Of a DNA stretch of 64,000 nucleotides, positions 56,875 to 64,000 are shown piece by piece. The DNA lies in assembly GCA_947561395.2 (NCBI GenBank), contig OX387183.1, positions 58,015,915-58,079,914 on the forward strand. The letters run 5' to 3'. The DNA comes from Buxus sempervirens (Eukaryota > Streptophyta > Magnoliopsida > Buxales > Buxaceae). Positions within the stretch are counted from its first letter, which is position 1, and each line of letters starts with the position of its first letter. The notes beneath the pieces were generated by a model. The model did not search any database and had not been told where the DNA came from. It worked only from the letters and a program-made list of their open reading frames with translations. The translations under genes and the position numbers were made by a program.

Positions 56875-58518
56875 TAGGGTTACTAAACGGGCCGGCCCAC
56901 TTCCTTGACGAGCCCTGCCGTGCCCGACTCGTCAAGGAAAACCCAAGCACGGCCCGCTTCCTTGACAAGCCTTGCCGTGCCCGGCTCGTCAAGGAAAACC
57001 CAAGCACAGCCTAGCCCATGGCACGGCTAGGGCTGGGCCGTGCCAGGCCCAGCTGGCCTCCCGCGAGCCAAGGGTAGTTTTCTACAAAAGAAAAGAAAAA
57101 AAAAAGAGAAAATAAAAAAAAATAATAATAAAAAAAAGTTATTTACCTCTTGAACCGTGTCAAAATGAGGAGTTGCAAAAGTGTTACTTGCGTCAATTAC
57201 TGCTTGGATTACGTCGATTACAGCTTGACTGTCCAAGTAGTAATCGATGCAAGTAACATTTTTACAACTCCTATGTAGACGTAAAGAGGCTTGTTTAGTG
57301 ATTTGCTAACAGTTGGACTCAAGGAGCACTATGACTTTGTCGGCCATTAGCAAAATCACTAAACATGACTCTACGAAGAAAATGAAGGAAACAAAAAAAA
57401 CTTTATAACTTTCTTAGAGTCTTGTTAAAAGATTTTCCAATGGTCGGCCTAGGGACCCCTCCATGTGAGCTAGGGTTGGCAACGGGGTCGAATACGATAT
57501 GGATCTGCCATGATCCGAATCCGAACCAAAAATAAAAATCCGATATCCGAATTCGATCCGAAATCCGACGGATCTTTTATATGTGAATCCGAATTCGAAA
57601 CCGAATTTATATATTGTATCTAAATTCGAAATTCGACCGAATAAATAACCGAAATCCGAATTCGATCCGAATTAGATCCGATTTGAACTTAAAACTCAAA
57701 AGTCAAGTTTAACTATTAAAGCAAATTTTAATTATTAAAACTAATGAGCCATATAAATATTAAAGCAAAACATGAATAAGGATAGTTCAACCATGGTTTG
57801 TATAGAGTTTACCAATAGTTTAATGAAAAGTATATGTTGATTTCGGTTCGGATCCTATTCGGATCAGATATGGACAGATTCGAATTCAGTCGGATCCAAA
57901 ATCCGATATCCGTATTCGAACCGTGGATCTATATCTCATATCCAAATTCGGGATTTTCGGATAAGATTCGGGTCGGATTCGGATATATATATATATATAT
58001 ATATCCGACCCATTGCCAGCCCTAATGTGAGCACTTTGCCAAGTCTAGCGGCCATTGACCAAATCTTTAAACATGACCCTAAGAAAGTAAGAAGAGATGA
58101 GAAGAGGTGTGGTTTGGAGTGGGAAGGGTTAGACCTATTTACAGAAAACCAAAAGTGGTTTTTTACCACCTCTACCCTTAAATATGATTGTTATTTGGCT
58201 GTTGGAAGGGTATAAATGGTCATTTACAATCAATTACAAGTATACCCCCTAATATGGTTATGGGGGGGGGGGGGGGGGGGGGGGGGGGGTAAAATTGTAA
58301 AAAAAATTACTTCTAGTACTTTTTTGGGGGTAAAAAACAGCTAACCATTATCGTGCCGCCCGTGTGCCGATCAAGCCACAACCAGTCGAGCCGTTGTGCC
58401 CTAACGGGCCACAGGCCCCATATTCAAGACCCGGCACGACACGCCTAGGGCATGGGCACTCTTAATGCGTGCTGGGCCCTACCGTGCCCATGCCAGCCTA
58501 GCCCAATAAACACCCCTA
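56875..58518. mobile_element. hAT-like non-autonomous element, 1.64 kb, 8-bp target duplication
   Basis: The left end TAGGGTTACTAAACGGGCCGG and right end (complement TAGGGGTGTTTATTGGGC) are related. The flanks are GCACAAGG (56867-56874) and GCACAGGG (58519-58526), 8 bp with one change. Both ends are rich in GGGCCGTGCC/GGCACGGC motifs, including a duplicated CCTTGACGAG...CTCGTCAAGG hairpin unit (56905-57005). No transposase is seen. Contains a poly-G tract (58262-58289) and the nested element 57471-58024. Confidence 0.78.
57471..58024. mobile_element. Nested hAT-like MITE, 554 bp, perfect 8-bp target duplication
   Basis: TAGGGTTGGCAACGGGGTCG at the left pairs with CGACCCATTGCCAGCCCTA at the right. 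The flanks are ATGTGAGC at 57463-57470 and 58025-58032. The interior is a large foldback of GGATCCGAATTCGAT-type repeats and a (TA)n run (about 57982-58003). Confidence 0.9.
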
Positions 58519-58526
58519 GCACAGGG

Positions 58527-60814
58527 GATGCATCTCCAAATAAGGTCTGCTCTATATGTCCATCACTGTTATGATGTTGCTTATACACGCACATACATTA
58601 TCATATAAACGCAGAGGCCTACTTTCACTAAAGATATCCAACTCAATAGTCTTTATATTCAAAGGCTGTTGAATGTTTAAACAATGTATTTTGCATGTAT
58701 GTAAAGCATCTATCTAGAGGATTGCCTTTCTATGTCTGAAGCATAATAGGTGCTTGGATGCATGGCAGGTCAAACTGTCTCCACCTCTAAAAGAACTTAA
58801 TTTACATTGCCGCACAGGTGTTAAAGAGTTGGTTCCCACTTAATCCGCATTTTGTGGCTCCTCTTGCCTCTAATTGGATGCCCTTTTTCCCTTCAGCACG
58901 AGTGATGATCTATTGAGCAGCATAGTCGACAATGACTTTCATGGCTGTAAAGTTTTATGTACTTGGTTCATCAATGTGAATTGTTTTTCTCTTGCGCTGG
59001 GATTTAGTGTAGGTTTAGACCATTACTTCCTATTGTAAATGATTGTACCTTCCATACAATCGTAGTTAGCAATAAAAACCAATTATTGATCAAATGATTC
59101 TTCTTTTATGATTAATATAGTGAAATATCCACCATATCCATTATTGAAGAGGGCGCCGCCGATACAGTTGAAAACATGCTTACTAAGCCTGCTTTGGAAG
59201 CCATGGGTTTTATCCAAAAATAGTTGAATTAATGACCAAGCAAGAGCCATATGATCATGTGGCTGACCCCAAATAGTTGGGAATAAGGTTCTGAGGCCAG
59301 TGAAGAAAGTAACAACTGTAATGATGTTGATAATGTGGATGTGTAATAACAAAAGCTGGAGGATTTCAGTCATCATGGCTGAAAGGAGGTCCCATGATTT
59401 AGTGATTAACACACTTTATTCTAAGACGATAGAAAGTCATGAAAAGCTGAAGATCTCTTCAGGCTCCGGCCTGCAAAATCACCATTCCATGTCAGGAAAC
59501 AAGGTCCTTATTATTATTATTTTTTTAAAATAGTTTGTCATTTTTTGCTCACAGTTGAGGAAAAGACCTCCCATGATGGAGAAAGTCACTCTCATCGTTT
59601 AAAACAAAAAGGCTCCCAGCCTCCAACGTCCCACAAAGAGAGCGTCTCTCTGCTCATTGTTTTTACTCAGGCAAAAGTTGCAGAGCTATGAAAGGACAGA
59701 AAGAACTAGCTCTATTTAAGGAAAATGGCATTCTGTCCCCTACCTTTCTCTTATCTTTTATCGACTTTTACTTTAATTAGAGATGAGATTGTCTTCCAAA
59801 GCCTCCTCATCGTGAAGTTACTGGCGGCAAGTCCTTGGCTGCTTACTGTTGCTAGTGGTGGTGGAGAAGAATTGAATTGAACTTTTTGAGGCTTTTTGCT
59901 GCGCTGGGAAGACAAGAAAGGGTCCATATCCTAGAGCACCAACCCATTATTAAGTGGCCAGCACACCTAAGTGATTAGATTAAGTTTAAAACATGTAATT
60001 ATGGAGAATGAACATGTAATCCCTAGACAGTTTGCGTTATGAATCATACACTCTATATCCAAACCTCTAAGCTAAAGAACTTGCCTATGAAGCCATATTA
60101 AAATTGGCTAAAGGAGCTTGTTTTATGTTCTAATTCACCCAATGGACAACTGAAAAACTTATTTTCATCAATACATATCACACAGGAATTTGGTTTATAA
60201 AATGGAAACATGATTACCAGGGTAATAAATGATTTAGATGATTATGATTGCCATATAAATAAACACTTGCAGTTTCTGATTTTTTGTTATTTAATTCCCA
60301 CATGGATCAAGTTATGAACAGTCAATATTTTAAATCTTGTCAACCTTTTCTGCCTTCTCTTGTTACGCTTACCAAATAGAGAGAAATGGAAGCCTTTCAC
60401 TCCCACGCAAAGGCAATTTTCCGAAAGTTGAGGCCTTTTAGGAACCTAAAGCACCAATTTCCTCATTTTAAGAGCCAAACTTATAATCATGGTGATTAAT
60501 GATTATTGATTAGGCCTTCCATCATCATGTAGTCTTGTTTCAGAGGAATCTGCGAAAAAGCCATTTTAAGAGAAGAACCAGGAAGGGCTACCCATTTTGA
60601 GAATAAAAATGTAGGCCACAGGGGAGACCCAAAAAGACTTTTAACCTGAAGTAGGGGTGTCCTGTATCACAACAGAGAACAAACTTTCTAGGCATTTAGG
60701 CATCCCCTTTTAAGAGATGATTATAAAGAGTAATGCTAGAGCCCTTATCAACAAAACAATCATCTACAAGTGAAGAGCCACTGAAGTAGAAAAGTCTTGC
60801 AAAAGTTGAGGACA
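58527..60814. other. Intergenic upstream of the LOB-domain gene
   Basis: No gene accepted. Short frames at 59083-59533 on both strands show no motif. The last few hundred bases are presumably promoter of the LOB-domain gene, without a clear TATA box that I would commit to. Confidence 0.45.
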
Positions 60815-61647
60815 ATGATGGGGCTTGGATCATCATGTGGAGCATGTAAGTTCTTGAGGAGAAGGTGTGCTAACGGATGTGTATTCGCTCCTTACTTCTG
60901 CTACGAACAAGGCGCAACCCATTTCGCCGCAGTTCACAAAGTTTTTGGAGCTAGCAATGTCTCCAAGCTTCTATCGCATCTCCCAGTTCACAGCCGAAGT
61001 GAAGCTGCCATCACTATCTCTTATGAAGCACTGGCTAGAATGCGAGATCCCATATATGGTTGTGTTGCTCACATCTTTGCACTTCAACAACAGGTTCCCA
61101 CGTTAGATCCTTTTTATTATCTCTTCTCATTAGCAAGAAAGGATTGTGCTGTTCTGCTTATGGACATGGTTGCATGTTAGCCTAGCCGTTCAGAGATTTG
61201 TAATAGAAGCTGAGTTCATGACTCTCATTTATGATCCAGGTGGCCAGCCTACAGGAGGAGATTGAACTGCTTGGAACACAAATGTCAACTCTTATGACTG
61301 ATGCTGCTGCTAGTGTTCAAAGTTCACAAGGATCTAATAAGCCAAACAATGGGTTCTATTTTCCTTCACAACTTGATCCTGTAAACATAGATTATGATCT
61401 CAATCAACTCGCACCTCACGCATTTTATACAGAAGCAAGTGCAACAGGGAATCAAGGTCTTGATAATGAAATGAATGTACAAGTTCCTTCTCCATATGGC
61501 CTCGGAGATCAGATCCATGTCTGGGATTCAGAGCCAAACCCCTTCAAGAGATTCCCAGAAGGGTTGGAGCAAGCATTCTTAACTGGTGACTCCTTGTTAG
61601 ATACCGGCAGCTATGCTGATTTGGATCGGAGCGTTGGTTGGGTTTAG
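60815..61647 (+). CDS. LOB-domain (LBD/ASL class I) transcription factor, two exons, 228 aa
   Basis: Exon 1 is 60815-61093 and exon 2 is 61240-61647, with a CAACAG|GTTCCC donor, a GATCCAG acceptor and phase 0. The LOB domain has [15 protein letters not shown] (CX2CX6CX3C zinc block), the GAS block [26 protein letters not shown], and a leucine-zipper-like LX6LX3LX6L spanning the intron ([15 protein letters not shown]). The tail is acidic and variable. The sequence is nearest the LBD16/18/29/30 group (memory-based), regulators of lateral-root, vascular and organ-boundary development, often auxin-induced. Reading through the intron gives a 122-residue product that keeps most of the LOB domain but loses the end of the zipper. 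There are two adjacent Met codons at the start. It looks functional. Confidence 0.92.
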
Positions 61648-62371
61648 CTTTTATGGAGGCCTCACCTAAGACCAAGGAAATTCCTCCGATAACCCCGGAA
61701 TTCGTAATGCACTCATGGCCTTGGATTTGTGATTTGTACTAGCAGATGAGCCCTGTTGTCTATGCGTGGGCATTTCTAAACTTTCAGCCTTTCATGTATT
61801 CTAGTAGTGTGCTTTCCCTTCCATTTTTGAAGTTCTGGCAGTTTCAGTTCTATTCAACTAAGATGAGAGAGGAATGTATGTACAAATGGGTAATTACTTG
61901 ATAATATCGGAGTGTTTGGATGAAGAAGCTGAAATGAACATGAAGAATAGAAACAATCTTACAATTGTTTTTTTTTTTTTTTTTTGAAACTAGTAATATT
62001 CCATTTATACAAACAAAGAAATACAGGAGTAGACAAAGACCAGGCCCCTACGGCTATGCCTAACTGGATGAGTATGTACAAAATGCTTTATTCTCCCCAA
62101 TCCACACTTAATGAATCAATGGGCTGTTATCAGGATAATAATTTGAATGCTTTCCTCTCCTGCACCAGAAGCCAAAACCTATCTTGTGATAGCGAAGATG
62201 TCGGACAGACAAAAACAGAGAGATTTAAAGACTGCTACTCCCACGGCAGACCTAGGTGGAGGCTTCTCCAAAGTGCATGCTCTTGCCAAAGCTACTGAGC
62301 TCAGAACAGTTTGATTGGATAATTCTCCAAGATCAGATCCATCCATCTTCAAAACCTTTTTTCTCTCCTCT
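61648..62371. other. LBD 3' flank and retroposon-like remnant
   Basis: A T-run at 61969-61986 reads as an A-tail on the minus strand, suggesting the 3' end of a SINE/LINE-type insertion covering the following few hundred bases (inference). No gene. Confidence 0.35.
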
Positions 62372-62600
62372 TCAAAAACCAGGATTCCACCTTATCTCCA
62401 TCCATAGCATGACCATGTCACCAGCGACTTTTGTTTCCGTGGCTTTCTTTCCAGAGAGCAATTCCAGCAGAATAATGCCAAAAGCCAAGAAATCAGCTTG
62501 TGGCATCAAAGAGTTTGTAGCTGGTCTGGCCATAAGAAATTGCTATCTTGGCCTTGGATCTGGAGACAAGAAGTGTGATACTTGTTCTTATATCCCTGTG
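62372..62600 (-). pseudogene. Receptor-kinase-like C-lobe scrap
   Basis: The minus frame reads AFGIILLELLSGKKATETKV and stops soon after. Upstream are degraded traces of the APE-loop region with stops. The AFGI(I/L)LLE(L/I)L.GKK motif is kinase subdomain IX of LRR-type, TMKL1-like pseudokinases. Too short and broken to function. Not of the LecRK type found elsewhere in the window. Confidence 0.55.
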
Positions 62601-62765
62601 GCCATAAGTAAAACAATCTTACAATTGTTTTACTTGTGGGATTTTCCTGTAATCAGTTGGTGAACCAAGACAGCAACATCTGGCTGGACCACCAGTTGCA
62701 GCATTGGCCAATTTACATGGAAGCAACGTGATCATGTTCTTCAACTGATAGAAGGAACTAAAATT

Positions 62766-63398
62766 TCATATATAACAAAGTTTGTCATCCTGCAATACAT
62801 CAGTCCCGGCCTGAATACACAACAAGTACCTTCTCAACCTTTCAATGCGGGTCACCTCTGTTAACTCACATACTTGACAGATGGATACAGTATTAGCAGA
62901 CCATGCTGTGGTAAAATTCAAACGCGGTCCAACTTCAACTACCACGTTAGTAACTCCTTCCTGCTTCTCCCTATCACGAAAGCTCTCAGTCGACAAATTC
63001 TGAGGCTCATAGGTCTCTTGAAGGAGCCATTTAAGGACTTGAAATTTGTTGCTCGAAAGCTCCGCATCAAGTCCAATATTAAAACACTGTTCAGTTTTCA
63101 AACCAATAATAGAACCTGAGATCTTCATATGAACCAACTTTGGAAGTTCTGCAGTTGCACTCTCCTGAATTAGAGGGACGCAATAGAAATGTATAACCTC
63201 CTCAGCAGATCTTTGAGTCTTGTTTGACTCTACGTCTACAGCACTGCTCACATCCCCTGATACCACAGCTCTGGGCTTCACTGGAGATGAACCCCAAAAA
63301 GAATAACCTGTTTTAGATATTAACCCTCGTGAAGAACTTCTACTGCGAAGGGAACCCCATGATAAATTGCACCTCGGCTTACGATAATTTCTCCACAA
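62766..63398 (-). pseudogene. PUR4: N-terminal fragment of phosphoribosylformylglycinamidine synthase (PUR4/FGAMS)
   Basis: 210 residues. After a Ser/Arg-rich putative plastid/mitochondrial transit region come EEVIHFYCVPLIQESA.AEL, FNIGLDAEL, VLKWLLQETYEPQNL, EVGPRLNFTTAWSANTVSIC and EVTRIERLRRYLL, the conserved start of plant FGAM synthase. That enzyme makes FGAM from FGAR, glutamine and ATP in purine synthesis and is about 1,400 residues long. Here similarity stops after RRYLL and the frame ends 19 residues later. No further domain is seen to the left, where a kinase scrap lies instead. It is probably a truncated duplicate, possibly expressed as a short orphan. Confidence 0.8.
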
Positions 63399-63644
63399 AA
63401 ACAGTCTGTGTCTCTAGGAACCCTATAAAATCCCCAAAAAAGGGGGAAAAAAAGAAGAAGGAAATTAACCCTTCTTCACGCAGCTCATAAACCAATATGA
63501 TTATAAATGATGCGTGGGTTTGACGAACAAATCATACCGGGAGGAACTCTAAGGCTGTAATTTCCCCAGAAGCAGATATTGGCATATAAGAAAATGAAAA
63601 TTCTAGAAACACAGCAACAAAAATTTAGAATTACAATTACAATA

Positions 63645-64000
63645 AGGGTGTGTTTGATAGCAAAAATTAGAATTATATAGTAGAACTACAAATATACAGA
63701 TTTATAATTCTCTAAATTCAAATTCTTTGAATTGAAATTTTTTTGTTTGGCTATAATAGAGAATTGCAATTCAACATTTTGAATTCTTGGAAGTCTAATT
63801 CCATTGTTTGGTTGCCACAAATAAATTTATATAAAAAACAAATACTACGACTAAAATAAAATGATTGCACATATCAAATGATATCAAATAGCCAATAGTG
63901 ATAAGACTTGAACAAGTGCTATCTACAAGCTACATACCACTCACTGGCCAACCACAATAAGAACCACGTCAATAGCTTCAGCCTTAGAAGTTAAACTATG
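63645..64000. mobile_element. Probable MITE end, cut by the window edge
   Basis: GGGTGTGTTTGATAGCAAAAATTAGAATT with internal AATTC-rich inverted stretches (63650-63800) is typical of Tourist/hAT-like MITEs. I cannot define both ends. Confidence 0.35.

Noticed and set aside
59083-59412. Minus-strand ORF of 109 codons, and plus-strand LTKP-like words near 59180 considered as a Copia RNase H tail
   Set aside because: The similarity is limited to a few residues and no other retroelement sequence surrounds it.

Overview
The window is nuclear DNA of a flowering plant. The evidence is spliced genes with GT-AG introns and plant-only families: L-type lectin receptor kinases, the chloroplast Rubisco activase, a LOB-domain transcription factor and a potato-inhibitor-I protease inhibitor. 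These sit in a dense, nested layer of plant transposons. I cannot name the species.

Left part (1-36.5 kb) is a tandem cluster of L-type lectin receptor kinases (LecRK, all on the minus strand) interleaved with a small protease-inhibitor gene. One LecRK is intact at 10694-12721 (LecRK-IV-like) and one at 34409-36487 (LecRK-S.4-like). Broken copies lie at 13113-13379, at 21197-21719 plus 28651-28755, and at 28878-30789. The intact inhibitor is at 32736-33818; a dead copy of its first half is at 3645-4572 and an upstream remnant at about 14860-15070. LecRK 5' part, spacer and inhibitor were therefore copied together as a block. A sequence of insertions has broken the block: a gag-only Copia-type element (1-3644), four long solo LTRs with recognisable 5-bp target duplications (6370-9259, 15585-17940, 18659-21055, 25366-28458), and a 6.9-kb Mutator-like element (21720-28650). 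The Mutator-like element split a LecRK pseudogene, carries the last exons of a proteasome maturation factor (UMP1) gene and part of a second gene, and was later hit by one of the solo LTRs.

Middle part (36.5-47.5 kb) is mostly mobile-element sequence: an inverted piece of the same Copia-type family, a plant-transposon-protein ORF with one in-frame stop, a 1.28-kb LTR with a 62-bp minisatellite, and a LINE RNase H remnant cut by a complete 2.5-kb Helitron. The A/T insertion site can be read exactly.

Right part (47.5-64 kb) is gene-richer. It holds Rubisco activase (RCA, minus, seven exons, 474 aa, redox-type C-terminus), a decayed TFIIA large-subunit gene (minus), a hAT-like element with a second one nested inside (both with 8-bp target duplications), an intact two-exon LOB-domain gene (plus), a kinase-like scrap, and an N-terminal fragment of the purine-synthesis enzyme PUR4/FGAM synthase.

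The intact genes have unrelated jobs: surface sensing, protease inhibition, Rubisco reactivation and organ-boundary or auxin-type transcription. I see no operon-like system. The most unusual content is the nested transposons carrying host gene pieces and the co-duplicated receptor-kinase/inhibitor block. All homology calls were made by eye.
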